Positions 1-12,512 of a DNA stretch of 64,000 nt are shown piece after piece. The stretch is from Diogma glabrata (taxonomy: Eukaryota; Arthropoda; Insecta; Diptera; Cylindrotomidae). The position numbers and the translations under genes are program-made. Each line of letters begins with the position of its first letter. Position 1 is the first letter of the stretch. The notes under the pieces are model-generated. The model saw nothing but the letters and a program-made list of their open reading frames with translations. It did not search any database and was not told the DNA's origin. The stretch is from contig OY856186.1 of NCBI GenBank assembly GCA_963693315.1, positions 229,833,146 to 229,897,145 on the forward strand, given 5' to 3'.

Positions 1-1330
1 CGGTGAACAATGTAAGCAAAGCTGTAGGGGGTTTTATATTACAAACAAATTAAAAATGCGTAATAACACCAAACAATAATGCTGCCAACTAAAGCAAACA
101 ATTTTCTATAACGAATAATATTAACCCTCCCTTACATACCTGTGACAAAGTCTACCTGATAAAAGAGGAATATTCCATGCTGATTATTTGTCTCTCTTGT
201 ACAACATTTACCAGATAGTCGATTATCAAAAACCAACACCTGTAAGATAAGCAGGCAGATAAACTGATGCAGAAAACCTGCTGCAGTTGGCGTAAGCAAA
301 ATATACAGCTTTCTATGCAACTGATATCCGTATGAAGATGGGATATCGGTTAGATTATAGTAGTCATCGCTAGTTAATGGTTATTGCGAGCACGGAAAAG
401 ATGACATATCTACAAATGACCGTTGCAAAAGCTTCGATCATGAAAATAAAGAAGAGAAAACTCATTTATTGAGATTTTCACCAGTCTGAGCAACGTTAAA
501 ATTATAAAATACTTAGCTTCAGCAAGCTCAGCTAATAGCAGTGGTAGAACTTTTTCTGGTCTAATGTGTCGTTGTGAATTTGTACTATGATGACAGCCAC
601 TGCAACCTAGCCTCACCTACCTCTAGGTTGTAAGTACCTGTATTCACCTAATTGTTCACAGTTCATGGTGATGCAAGTGAATCTGAAATGCGCATATATA
701 ACATCGTTTTTTTTAAACCATAATTTCCTATTCTATTTTTTCGTATTACAATTTAACATGTTTTATTATTAATTTTCAATCTTTATACTTTTGTCATAAA
801 CTTTCTATGGTGTCGTTCATATTTTTTGTTACCGTCATTCTTGCCATACCGTCAAGATGTTTTTTCACCATGTTTTCAATGTTTGTTGGGAGCATACAAC
901 ATTCGTTCGTGAATGAATTTTGATGACACTTTAGAAATAGATGCAACTATGTATAGCAAGGAGCTGAATAGTTTTTGATCGATATTGAACTGATTGGTGG
1001 GGGTTTCCGAGCACCTGCTTTTTTAAAGCTCAATAGCACCTGTACCTGATAATCGAATTCGATTTAACTTGGCTCATAACCATTTAGCACAATTCGCAAT
1101 AGTTTCGCAACAGGTAACCATTTTTTTTACTTTTTCTCGTACTGCAAAATTTATGTTCGTTGGGATACTATAGCTTTCTTTAATATTTATATAATTAGAA
1201 TTACGCAAAATCTATAACATTAGTTAGCCATTAATTAAAGTTTTTTTTTGGAAACTAGCTCACTATGTATACAGAATATTTTGTTTCCATAGCTGTGGTG
1301 AAGTTACCCTATGCATCAGCGTCGCAACAT
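1..1330. other. AT-rich stretch without supported gene
   Basis: Only short open frames of 60-75 codons occur here, with no recognisable domain, no plausible splice structure and a composition like the surrounding intergenic DNA. I see no repeat shared with the rest of the window. Confidence 0.5.
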
Positions 1331-1339
1331 TTTTTTAAA

Positions 1340-1640
1340 TAAAACAAACAAAGAATAAATACTATCACATAACAAAATATGACATAGTCCAATATTTCAT
1401 GATAGGATATAGAAAATAAAATTAAAAAGGGTGCTTTTCAACCCTTTTTAGAAAAATTTGAATGAGAAAAAAAAACTGGGTTGCCAAAAATACGGTTGGT
1501 GGAATATTTCCTCCACCTCCAAAGTCCGCATTTATAGTATTTATATGAAGGCTCATTTTTTCGAGCAAGCAATAGTTTACCATTATCAAGATTGAGGATA
1601 TCACCGTCGATTGAGTACATTTCATCCGCCATCCCCCATA
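1340..1640 (-). mobile_element. Decayed LTR-retroelement 3' end (PPT and LTR-like motif)
   Basis: Read on the minus strand, a purine-rich run (GGAGGTGGAGGAAATATT, about 1507-1524) resembles a polypurine tract. It is followed at about 1365-1410 by a segment with CTATCA/TGATAG ends around a block resembling ATATTGGACTATGTCATA. The same block occurs on the minus strand near 4150-4215 and 35710-35775 and on the plus strand near 53855-53920, so it is dispersed and probably part of an LTR. A 64-codon frame upstream (1438-1632) resembles the end of the frame at 35802-36035 only weakly. The family is not identified. Confidence 0.35.
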
Positions 1641-2191
1641 AGATATCACCTTAACTAGTGATACGTCACTGCTATTGCCAGTGGTATGTATTGTCAGTGG
1701 TATGTGTCACGATAACCCATTTGTCAAGAAGGAGCTGGAGCACGTGGAATTGTCATACATGGAAATCGAAATAAAAAAATTACAAATCATCTGATCCCTT
1801 CATGCCAAAATATAGGATCTTCTGCAAGTATAACTACCATCCCCTCGATTTCTGTTAATTTTTTTTTTTTTTAATAAAGAAATTTCGTTTATATCTTAAT
1901 TCTGTTTATAATAAGTATAAGAACATTGTGTATGTTCATCATATTTCCTAAACAAGTTTTAATTTGTCTGATGAACCTGATCTTGATAAAGTAAGGATAG
2001 TTTTGGAGTACGGTATGCAATAGAATTGGTCTTTGAGATACACCTTGGAGATTTAATTAAAGAAGGAAAGTTCGAATATTTTATTTTAAAGCTGTTTCTG
2101 ACTACAAATCCGTTAGAACTAAATCAGAACAATAAAAACATATTTCTTAGAAAAATCAAACAGTTGTCAGTATTGTTAACTGCTAACTAGT

Positions 2192-2396
2192 AAAGATCGA
2201 CATTTATGCATTAGAATCGACTCTGACGTTGAAACATTAAATGTTTTATATATAAAAATTGTAGTTTTAGTCAAAAAATCAAATCGATATTTCAATCAAT
2301 TTGGTTTCTTTTTCTAAAAATTTTAATTTGTATATATAAAGTATTAAATATTTTAATGCCAGTGTCGATTCCAATGCATAAATGTCGATAATTTAT
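2192..2396. repeat. Small foldback element (about 47-bp inverted arms)
   Basis: The left end CGACATTTATGCATTAGAAT returns in inverted form at the right end (TTCCAATGCATAAATGTCG), with further pairing inward over about 47 bp per arm and a few mismatches. The middle of about 110 bp is AT-rich and non-coding. This is the form of a MITE or foldback element. No target duplication is evident. Confidence 0.6.
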
Positions 2397-2502
2397 AACT
2401 TTATTTAGAAAGAGAAAGTCAAAATGATTTAGATATAATTTAAATAACTGATTTAAATCACGCCAGCTCTGATCTCGATCCTAATGAAAGGGTATAGTAT
2501 GG

Positions 2503-3170
2503 GCTTTAGAGTATATATAAATATAGAGAGAACATAACTGTAAAATTGTATGAAGAAAACCATAGCGTATTTTGATCACTAATATGTCTTATTCAATTTC
2601 TCTTTTCGCTATTTTCATTTGTTATTAATTTACAGCCACAAACTTTTTTATTAAATTATAAATTGAAAAAATAATTTAAATCGAAGAAAGGTAAATGTTT
2701 TCTTAATGGTTGTGCTTATTTATATTAAATGAATGAAAATAACTACGAGAGTAATTTAAATTTATTGTGTTATTGCCAGGGATTATTTAACTAGTGATTA
2801 TTTTATAATGGACAAGCAATATTTTCTAACGATCCGAACAAATATTAAAGTTATGTAGATATTTTCAAAGAATATTATGAAAACTTGCTGTTCAACTTTT
2901 TTCATTATGGAGAAATTAATTTTTAATTCATATAATATAAAAAACTACATGTTTGGTTATAATAAAATCCAAACCGTCATTTTTTGTTCTTTTCTTTTTA
3001 TTCAGTCGCAGGGAGGGAGAAACTATTATTTTTTTGGTAGGGGTTTTTCTTATACATTTAAAAAACCACTAGCAATAATTGTACAATTTTGATTCAAATT
3101 AAAAATTTGTTTATGGAAAGACATTGCTGTTTCTCTCTGAGACAAAAAGAGGAAAACAAGCTATTTAACT
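2503..3170 (-). repeat. Dispersed repeat, copy 1 (same family as the insertion at 59106-59831)
   Basis: This segment aligns over most of its length, in the same orientation, with 59106-59810. Both copies begin with TTAGAGTATATATAAATA and keep the same landmarks in the same order: ATGAATGAAAATAA, TTATTGTGTTATT, AGTTATGTA, a GAGGGAGAAACTATTATTTT block and TGTACAATTTT. They share an end point, so this is a true element end. On the minus strand the repeat continues directly from the tRNA-like SINE head at 3280-3395, so SINE head and body may form one composite retroposon. The longest open frame (71 codons) is not conserved and is not called. Confidence 0.6.
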
Positions 3171-3174
3171 CAAG

Positions 3175-3395
3175 AAACGAGCAATTTAATTCAAATAACT
3201 AAGGAAATAATTTGATTTTTTTCAATTCAAAGGTATAGTTGGAAATATTTCAGGAAAAAACTCTGTTTTTCTCTTTTCTTTTGGGATTCGAACTCGTAAC
3301 CTCATCAGTGCCAGAGTGAGTTCAAATCCTTTGGCAGACACTCAATCCAGCCATCAATGCGATGATATTTTGAAGTTGAAACTTCAGCATCATTC
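3175..3395 (-). repeat. tRNA-derived SINE
   Basis: On the minus strand an A-box-like stretch (GATGGCTGGATTGAGTGTCT, about 3334-3353) is followed by a B-box (GAGTTCGAATCCC, about 3284-3296), the two-part RNA polymerase III promoter of a tRNA-derived SINE. The downstream body (ACCTTTGAATTGAA..., then CAAATTATTTCCTTAGTT) is shared with the plus-strand copy at 34725-34870, so this is a repeat family and not a tRNA gene. No tRNA cloverleaf can be completed. Confidence 0.6.
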
Positions 3396-3589
3396 TATTT
3401 ACTTAAGTTAAATTCTCAACTGTCATTAGACTCCTATTTTTTAAAATGTTTTAACATTATTTTGGGGATTTTTTCATTAAATTTCTAGACAGTCCAACTA
3501 TAGTAAACTTATTTCTAAATTTTGAGTTAAAGCAGCTAAGGCTTCAATAAAACGAGGAAGTTAGTTAAATTTTACTTCTATAAATCTTT

Positions 3590-3690
3590 GATAGAACTTC
3601 CACAGAAAGGCTCTCCCCACCATTGGAGTGAGAGCTTTTAGCTCATCTACTCAGCTTCTAACTCGTGTACTCAACTCTAGTTAGAGCATC
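3590..3690 (+). repeat. Short dispersed repeat shared with 37495-37560
   Basis: The block GATAGAACTTCCACAGA followed by CTCTCCCCACCA(T/C)TGGAGT occurs here and again near 37506-37548, in the same orientation. Flanking text diverges. It is probably the end of a larger, unrecognised interspersed element. Confidence 0.45.
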
Positions 3691-4009
3691 CAAACAAGGT
3701 TAAAGAAGTTATAGCTGTCGTTAGAATTGAAATAGTTTCGATTGTAACTGTTTAAAGTTTTTATAGAAGCACAGCTGTTAGCGTCATTATGTTAATATTT
3801 GGTTCCAGCATATTATTTTTTCATCTATATAATATATAACAATAATTGGAGCTAATAATTTAAATCGTTCGTTGTACAACGAACAGCGAAAGAGAGGGTG
3901 TGCTCTACGATTTAAAAATTTAAGTGGATATAAGTATTCCGTTCGAGTTTTATACGTTATTTTCTACGATTGAGCTAAAAATCTAAACACACACATATTA
4001 TTCCCTTTT

Positions 4010-4145
4010 TTAAAATAATGCAATGTGCTATATAGTAGGAATTACAATACGTGTCACAACTCACAACACACATAAAAACATTTTAAAAGGCTTCACAACA
4101 AAATGCGTTCTGAGGTGTTGATGAACGGTTATTTAAGGACAACAA
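4010..4145 (-). mobile_element. CR1-like LINE 3' tail fragment
   Basis: Read on the minus strand, this piece starts GTTCATCAACACCT and proceeds through a TTTTGTTGTG block to a TGTGTTGTGAGTTGTGACA end. It matches the 3' end of the LINE at about 56925-57005 in the same order, with many substitutions. Two more tails of the family lie at 11570-11640 and 13028-13120. No coding capacity remains. Confidence 0.5.
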
Positions 4146-4730
4146 AACACAACATTTTATCACACAATAAAATCTGATATAGGTCAATTTTCATGATAGG
4201 ATAAAGAAAATATAAATAAAAGAAAATTATAAGATTTAGTTACGCTTAAAACTTTTACTCGCTAATATGTGGTTAGTTTTTATTTCAGATAGATTACATT
4301 TGTTTGATAAAAATTTTATTTACAAACAAGTATACATTTAGAGATTTGCTTCAAAAGGAAGCAGTGTTTCCCTAGCAATAATTGAATCCTTCAAAAAATA
4401 TTTTTTAAAACAATCAGTGCAAATGTTTCTGAAGATCATTAGTAATTGCATACTTGGATTAGTTAAGACAATTATGCTAAACACAATTATGCTGAAAAAC
4501 TGCGCTAGATTAGTTTGTTTCATTTTTATTTCCATGTATTTATTTAATATGTAAAATATTGCTGCTATACGTAGAAGTTGTCAGAAAATATTCCTCAAAG
4601 TCACGTGTTTGAAAAATCTTATTTTTTACTATGATTAAGTTTTTTAAATAAAATTCAAACAATTTATTTTAAATTTTATAACTGAACATTTCGTCACTTA
4701 TTGTCAGGGGTGACGTCCTACAGTGACGCT

Positions 4731-6174
4731 TAGGGTATTCAATATCGATTATCGAGTAACCGGGTACCCGGGTATTTTTGCTTTTTCAACATACTCGACT
4801 ACCCGGGTATTTCGATTAACTACCCGGGTAATTTGATCTTCCATAAAATGTTAATTTTTAACAAGCAATTAAAAGATCCCTAAGCTTGAATTTATATTAA
4901 TTGGGACGTAGAACCTAGGACCTTTTAAGACTTAGTGTGACTTAGGTCTTGATAAGCCTCTTTGTGCTGTCGTGAATCATATTGTAAGTCCTTTTACACA
5001 ACACATTTTATTGAAAAAAATGTCAGTCAAAAGTAAATTCATGCAATTTATGCAGAATAAACGGCCGAATAAGCGTTTGGGAAATAAGCTAAATTCGTTT
5101 CTTTTAACCAAAATCTTGTACCTGTGAATCTGATATTGTAAGGAAATACATAATCTGTTGCTTTGGACATTGGACGTAATGCTCATAGAGAAGAGGCTGA
5201 TGGGCAAAACTGAGTAGAATTAGCGTTAATGAAAATTCTTTCCTCACAGACACTGCTAAGGTAGCTCAAATTTGTATGGAAAATAGAATAATAGCATTAT
5301 CAAAGATGCATTTTTTTAATTTATTAAGATCTTAAGAAATTGGAATTATTGCTATTGATGATTTGCCATTGGTGCAATTTTTTAATAGCTCTTTATATGA
5401 AACAAAAACATATTTTAAAAAGGTGAATATATATTTTATTTTATATTGTTTTAGTCCATATTTTTTATTTTTTTGCAATTTTTTCAATATTTACATTGTA
5501 TAATTGTTTGTTTTTCTTTTATTAATTTTCATTATAGCTAGCGGTTTTTTTTTGTATTGTCAGTTTTCCAAAACAGCATTGTTTTTTGATATTTATGTCA
5601 ATATTTTGCTTAATTATTACTAGTGTTTTTTTTTGTATAAGAATTTTTGTTTAAATAATATTATAATCCTTGAAAATGGTTTTAAAATAAAACCGAAACA
5701 ATTGTTGGATAACAGCGAAATAAAATATAATTAACAAATTGGCTTTAACCAAAAAACTTTTTTAATTTAAATATTTTAAAAAGTTATGGCATTTTCTTTT
5801 TGTTTTGTTATAAAAGTAATGACATTCACTACCGATTTTTAACAATCGCAATACCAGTAATGTCTATGTTGCTTGTGTAAAAAATTTTGGTACTGAATGC
5901 TCTAGTCTCTGTCCTGGGTAACATTCAATTATTTACAAAACTAATTTCCCACACTAATTTTTGCATTGAACAAGATTTAAATTATTTAAAGTGGCTTCGT
6001 AAGAGTTAATCAATAAAATAAACTTAAACATATTAACCCTATACAGTTGTTACCCTATAGTAACTTTTCTAAATTTATTTTACTGATTTTTCAAATACCC
6101 GGGTACCCCGATAACCCGGATATTTCAGAAATCAAACCCGGGTACTTGCAAAGCCGAGAAATTTGGATACCCTA
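4731..6174. mobile_element. hAT-like non-autonomous DNA transposon, long copy
   Basis: The element begins TAGGGTATTCAATATCGATT and ends AATTTGGATACCCTA, giving short terminal inverted repeats (TAGGGTAT). Both subterminal regions hold several copies of the palindromic decamer TACCCGGGTA or close variants. A second, internally shorter copy (55878-56632) shares both ends and internal blocks, such as the one containing AAGATCCCTAAG, and has a perfect 8-bp target duplication. That duplication and the TAGGG terminus suggest the hAT superfamily (inference). Here the flanks share only GACGCT. The interior has no transposase frame. The copy is 1444 bp against 755 bp for the other, so the short copy is an internal-deletion relative. 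Confidence 0.7.
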
Positions 6175-9100
6175 GACGCTAATATCTGATAAGAATAAAA
6201 GTAAAAGTTAAAAAACTAAAAACAAATTGTTTCAAATTTAAAAACTTAATTCTTTTAAGCTTTGCATTTAGTGTATGCTCATTCTTGTGCGGTCATTCAT
6301 TCTCTTTAGAAGCTTAAATTTTAATTTTTACTATTTTACTCAAGTATTCGCTTTTTCGCTTAGCCTTACAACTTTTTCTTTTATGTTGCTAAAACTTACA
6401 TCAGTTAAAATATTTTGCTGAAATAGTGGCGCTAGTGGTCATTTGAGACAGGAATTAAAAATAATAGTATTTAGAGAAAAGGTATGAAGCTATGAAAAAA
6501 GGTTGGTAGCGAAGGGTTAATAAATTAATAAAAGGGTTAATTAATAAAAAAACCTAAGCCTAAAACTAAAAAGGAGAGTTCAAAATAATCATTATTTTCA
6601 CATATTATTTTATTTTTAATTCGCTTTTCAATTTGTTCACCTCCAGTTAAACTTTTTAATAACAATTTCGTGAAAAGGTCAGTTTCGTAAATGTTAAAAA
6701 AAAGATTATATTGTTACTTTAACTGTTCCTTCTTTCACCAAAAACAAAAATCACATATTTCTTAGACCAATAATAATTCTCAAGACGATTGCTTAACTGT
6801 TAATATAAAAACATAAATTAGAAATTATTACAAAATTTGTAACAATTTTTTTTATTATTTAATTTAATTAATTTGTGTTTTTTTTTTGCTTCTTTAACAT
6901 TGGAAAATGTTTTTTTGCAAAGAATTGTGGCGAGAGAGGTCGTTCAACGATTATGTAAGATTATTGATAGTTTAAAGATTTACCGTAACTACAACAAAAA
7001 TAAAATGGACAGATATGAAAGGAGATTATCATAAACATAAAAGATGATTTTTCGTTTTGATTAAAAATAGTGAATTATAAATAATTTATAATTTTCAAGG
7101 TTACTTCGTTTATAATAAAAAATAATGTTGTGTAATTTAGATTGATGATTGATCATGTTGACTGATAATTACGATTAATTAAATGCAACATGTGAAGAAT
7201 TACATAACAGTAACATGTATGATTTACACTAATAGTTTTTAGTCGTTTTGGATACATATTTTGAGTGAATGTTGTGAAATATAGCTCTTTTATATAGATT
7301 GTTTGATAAAACGTTGATAAAAATTTGTATTCGCCAACAACGCTATCACGATCCATTTCCAACTTTCGTTTTCATTTTTTTTAACACGATTCGTGAAATA
7401 AATCAAAATATCATATTTCAAACGAATAGTTCTCATGATTTTTTTTTGGATTACCATTAGCAATCACAATTCATCAATTCCCTTGTATTCCAGCTATGAA
7501 CAACAACAAAAATAACATGAAATACTTTCACTTTCTATAACTTTAATTGAAACATTTGTCAATTATATAGATTTTTTAAAATTAATTATTTCAATTAAAA
7601 CGATTATAATAATTCATCAAACAAATAAATCAAAATTCTACTATTGTGAATTGTTGACATTTTTGTTGACAAAATAATGACAAGATAATAAAAAATTGAT
7701 CGCTTTGAGATTGGTTTATTGAGTTCTCATGATTCGACTATTATGTTGAAAAGGGTTGAATTGGAAAGAAGAAGATCGAGAGAAATATAGATTACCTAAT
7801 GTTGGTTACACATTCCAGATTCTATTAAAATAAATTTATTTTACGATGCAGCACATTAAATTTAATACACTTTTAACGATGGAATATAAAAATCAGTTCC
7901 ATGAAAGTCATGAAATTAGGAAATAATTTATAGCATGTGAGTTAAAGTTGTAACTTTGAACATGACAAGCGTTTGCTGTGAATAAATTGAATTAAAGGTT
8001 TGTACTAAACAAGAAGGTACTGTTTTGGAAATATTAGACTTTAAAAATTGTTTTATAAAGTAAAGTGGAATTATATATATAAATAAAATAATAATAGTAT
8101 TTCATTGAGTAAGTGTTTAATGATATATTTTATTTTTCGAGCAAATAAAATTCATTAAACACGAACCAAATACAACGTTTTATCCTTCCGAGTAACATGT
8201 ATTAAATTAAATTGAATTATTTTAAAATTCATTGATAGAACAAGTAAAACGAATATAACAAAACTATAAAATTTATTTTATTTTTTTGTTCCATTAACAC
8301 CAAACAATTAAATAATTTTATTTAATTTCGAAATCTTTTTAATTTTTTGGTATTTTGAAAATAACTTACAATGAAACACATCAAATTTTATACTAATGAG
8401 AAACCTAAAAAGATCAAAGCTTTTAGAAAACTGTTTTTTTCACAATGAAAATTTAATGCAACCATTGCCTTTTTCAATATTAGAGAGAGGGACATGCGCA
8501 TTAGAATTTATTGTTTTTTATATAATCAGAGCAAAACGGTTTTTGCTGATTTTTTTATAAAAAACAATCAAGTTATTTATAAAATACAATCACAAACATA
8601 TATTTCGAAGTTCAATCCAATCAAATAAATTTGTTTATTGTATACTGCAACATTCGCACAACAAAATAAAATATAGCAGCATTTATTGTATTCTATTAAT
8701 ATAGTCTTAATTACATAATTATGGTTGTAATAAACCTATACTTATAGTTGCCGGAAGGCAACTCTTTGCATTTAGTTTTTCTCTTTTGCATTTTCAAAAA
8801 GTAAAATTATGTTCTCTGGAAGTTTCCAAAATTGGGGTATATTCGAAGCTAGTAGGATTCATTATATGATATAATCTGACAATTAATATTTTGTGCACAC
8901 AATTTGAACAAGAGCGATTGTGACAAAACAATGTTAGCAATGGTATAATGGCTCTTTTTGGCAAATCGAAATATTTTTTAACATCGTATGTATTGTTGAA
9001 AATGCTATAGAATGCAATGGTTGTTACTATACGTGCCTATTGTAACACAAGGGATTTATTACAATACTAATTGAACCATTTGTAAGTTGGTTTCTAGTTT

Positions 9101-10237
9101 GGCGCTTGCCAGGCAGGTGTAAAGTGTAGTTGTAATTTTTGTTTGCTGTTTATGGAGCATTTAGAAGGCTAAAATGGTTGAGCTTTATGTCTATTTTTTG
9201 ACCTGGTAGCTTATGAAGAAAACATTGGTTGATAAAATTACATGAATACACATCACATCTGTGTAGAGCTGCAGATCTAACCTGATCTTTTTTAAGTGAC
9301 TGGTGTTTGACCCCTGATTGATTATCATGGTCAGGAGAAAGTTCAGATATTCAGCTGGTATCGCTCAGAGATGACTAATTAGTTGCATTTTTACGTCTTT
9401 GCTACTTGATCAAGCGATTTTAATGCTGCATGGTTACAGACTTAAATGCAGATATCTTAAGTTGATATAACATTAGCTAATCTCCATTAATTGCAATAAT
9501 TTTCTGATTCAACTGTTCCAAAACGCTTTGTAAAGCAAAATTTAATGTTAATATTTAACCGTCACTTTATTTGTGTATTCCTGAACAGTTTTTATTGCAG
9601 CCATTCTTGCCAAACCAGGTATGGAAATGGTCAATTAGGCTAAGTTTGTTGAAAATGTGATCTCGATTAACAATATTCTCCACCAACCCCTATTCCTTTC
9701 AAGCTTCACTGTAAGTTGTGAGAATTTTTTGACAAGAACTTAAATGCTTCCATCAAAATGATATGACCAATTTCGTTTTCTGGCAAAAGAACTGGTTCTG
9801 TTTTGTATGATTTACTTCTAGTCTCCAATTTTACACCTATAAGTTAAAGTGTGCGATTTACTAGCATTTTGTTGACGTATTTCATAACTGCTTCGATACA
9901 AAAACACCGTTACTCAAATAAATGAAAAAAATCTCAAGGTTGATCTTTTGAAAAACAATAAATCCATCACACAGTTTTTAAAATGATTTTATTTCTTATT
10001 CAATTAACATAATTTTCACAGAGATGTTCGACATTGAATTTATTAAATTAATTTTGACATTCAAATTTCGTTAAAACTACGAAATTTATCGATATGCAAA
10101 ATAAAGTAGAAAAGCTATAAAAAAATTGTTACAACCGACCGCATTCTTTTTTATAAACAAAAACCACCTTGCTAATGTATAAGATTCTGATAAATTTTGA
10201 TATTTTTTGGTATTTTCTATTAGATTTAATAGTAGAT
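6175..10237. other. Long AT-rich non-coding stretch
   Basis: No frame above about 70 codons and no recognisable protein motif. Small local hairpins occur, for example GTGTTTAATGA near 8113 pairing with TCATTAAACAC near 8151. I see no exon-like segment. It could be intergenic or part of a long intron. Confidence 0.5.
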
Positions 10238-10347
10238 TGTATTACTAGTGCGAATGCGTTTTTCAAACAAGAGTTAGTTTGACGCACGACCGCAGGGAGC
10301 GCGGCAACTACCTCGCGTTCGGAAAACGCATTCGCACTAGTAATACA
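10238..10347. repeat. 110-bp hairpin with GC-rich core
   Basis: The arms TGTATTACTAGTGCGAATGC and GCATTCGCACTAGTAATACA are perfect inverses, extending to about 25 bp. The loop of about 58 bp is unusually GC-rich for this window, with several CG dinucleotides. The layout (AT-rich arm tips, GC-rich core) recalls the hairpins at 32551-32676, 39292-39402, 41043-41172, 46400-46555 and 46782-46915, although the sequences differ. Confidence 0.6.
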
Positions 10348-11569
10348 CACTATTTTTTGTAACAAGTGCATAAAATTTAGAAATATTTAATTAATTGTTC
10401 ATTTAATCATTTATTTAACAAAGTTATAAACAAATTTAAGATTTTTAAATAATTAAAGTGCGCCATCTTCGTTGTAATAGTTGTAAATCATAGTAGCTCG
10501 AAAAAATAAACATAACAATCCAACTGAAAAAACACAAAGTAATCCAACTTAGCTGTCAAAATTGTAAACTTTGAAAACCTAAATAAATTGATTTTTCTTG
10601 CAATTCAAATGATGCAATGTATTTAAGTTGTTTTTACTATATGGTAAGTTATTTAAATTATTATTTTGATATTTTAGTGCTTTAAAAATACTACATATAG
10701 ATAGATAAATGGATAGAATTAGCTACAAATCTCACGGTTGCACGGGTTGCATAAAAATCTGATTTATTTAAAAAAATCAAAAAAATCGGATTTATTTGAT
10801 TTAAAAAACAAATGTAGTATAATTTTTGAAGAAGTGGTATATCATTATGCTACGTTAACTACTTAATATAAATCATTAGCGTTGGTTGTATTTTTTGGAA
10901 GGCAAGACTAGAAAAAAGTAAAGGAATAGTTTTTAGTTACTAGATTTTTATTTTACACTGAAATACTGATTGTTGTTCTAGCGACATGAAAAGCGTTACT
11001 TGCCAAACTAAAATACTGTGTCACTGCTTTTAGAGTGATATCAGAAATATTCAATTCTGCAGGTCCGATAAGTTGCTCGGGCATGTAGTAAACATGATTA
11101 ACATTAAATGGCAAGTCACATGTAACAACTGTACACAACTTGTGTCAGGAAAATGTTTAGGATTTAATATCATCAAGATCTTGAGAGAAAAAATTCGACA
11201 ATTCGACACTGAGAGAAAAAATTCGGTTACTACAACCTATTTTGTGCCAACCGAATTTTTCCTTTTTTACCCCAAATTCGGTGGTAAAATCCTCAAAAAC
11301 CAAATTTGAAAACACAACAACCGAATTATTAATTTTTTCTAGATTAATTTCAAGAAATTGTTCATGCATTTTATCTAGGTTTGTCAATATTTCCAACTTT
11401 GGTTTAATCTGTGACTTTATTGTTGAAGTTTTACGACGATAGGCTTACATCTTAGTTATTCTCAGTTGTTTCTAGTCGGAAACACTATGCAATTGTCTTA
11501 GCGTGACTTGATACAGATGCCGTTGGTCATGTGAAGATAGCTCAGGAAAAGGTTTAAAAAATGGTGAGT

Positions 11570-11640
11570 GTATTTGGTTCATCATCTCCTTAGAGCGCAT
11601 GTTGTTGTGGGACCTTGGTCTTTAGGTTTCTATGCACAGT
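11570..11640 (+). mobile_element. CR1-like LINE 3' tail fragment, split by a MITE
   Basis: TTCATCATCTCCTTAGAGCG and the following GTTGTTGTGGGACCTTGGTC match the LINE 3' end at about 56925-56975. The rest of the tail (TGTGTTGTTGTGACACA) resumes at about 12308, after the MITE at 11637-12310. The element therefore appears to have landed inside this LINE tail. Confidence 0.5.
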
Positions 11641-12310
11641 TGAAAAAGTAACTGCAATATTTAAAGCAAGTCTTACAATAGGAGCTATGCGTTGCAGGTT
11701 ATTATTGAATTGTAAAGTAAATGTTGCATTAAACCTAATTTTAATGCATATCTATAAAATTTAAAACAACTCTTGCATCATAATTTATTTCTAAAGAACA
11801 GCTAGAAGTTTAAATGCACCTTGCTACAATTTAATACATTAAAAATTTAATGAAATTTCAAAATTCACTAGAGCATTATCCATTTTAGAAATATCTAGCT
11901 AAAATCGTTTCATGTATGTTTTAGTTATCGCTTCTCAGCTGAAAGTCTATAATAATAGTAATTAAGGTGGTATATGTATGTTTTAATTTTTTCCGTTGTA
12001 ATTTTCTTATTTTAATTTGATTAATTTAGACAGGTGCGTAATAATCAAAGTAGCTCGAAATTATGATGTAATTTGCATTAAAATGTCATACTAAAAAAAA
12101 TGTTGCGCGTAATATTATTTAATGCAAATAACAGACATTTTTAAACAACAAGCTTTATATTTTACTCCAAGTACTCTGTTAAATATTGATGTAAAGAGCA
12201 TTAGTTTAACTTTATATAGCAAGCTTTGTATTTTTTTGTAATGGAAGCTTCCGTAGGACCTATATGTGTAGCAATTTGCATTACATATTCAATTTTTTTT
12301 TTAACTGTGT
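11637..12310 (+). mobile_element. MITE-like repeat, copy 1 (paired with 41528-42490)
   Basis: Two long blocks are shared in order and orientation with 41528-42490. The first begins TTGAAAAAGTAACTGCAAT and includes ACAACTCTTGCATCATAATT. The second begins ACAGGTGCG and includes ATTGCGCGTAAT-like, TCCGTAGGACCTA and GTAGCAATTTGCATTACATA blocks. Between the blocks the copies differ in length (about 180 against 456 bp). The ends CAGTTGAAAAA and TTTTTAACTG form a short terminal inverted repeat. No coding frame. The superfamily is unassigned. Confidence 0.6.
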
Positions 12311-12404
12311 GTGTTGTTGTGACACATGTTGAAATTCCTACCACAATGCATTTTTTTAAAAAAACGAATTTGTTTTTTGAATTTGCTTAAAATTTTAGAA
12401 ATTT

Positions 12405-12512
12405 CTTCAATTGATTTAAATCAATGGTTTTTTTAAAAAAATCGAGTTGATTTAAATCTGATTTAAATCACTGATTTAAATCAAATGATTTAAATCAATG
12501 CAACCCTGAGTT
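12405..12512. repeat. GATTTAAATC-rich transposon end
   Basis: The palindrome TGATTTAAATCA or a near copy occurs five times in about 100 bp, ending in TCAATGCAACCCTG. In reverse this reads CAGGGTTGCATTGATTTAAA, a form typical of a DNA transposon terminus with subterminal repeats. Related text lies near 10745-10800 (GGGTTGCATAAAAATCTGAT) and 2440-2472. The two ends cannot be joined confidently into one element. Confidence 0.35.

Noticed and set aside
410..616. 68-codon minus-strand frame near the window start
   Set aside because: No recognised motif, no splice context and no repeat elsewhere.
3284..3310. CTGATGAG plus GTTCGAAT on the minus strand as a hammerhead
   Set aside because: GAAT replaces GAAA and the GTTCGAATCC is better explained as a polymerase III B box of a SINE.
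4977..5207. 76-codon frame in the long hAT-like copy as a transposase remnant
   Set aside because: I could not match it to the hAT dimerisation domain or zinc finger, and it is not conserved in the short copy.
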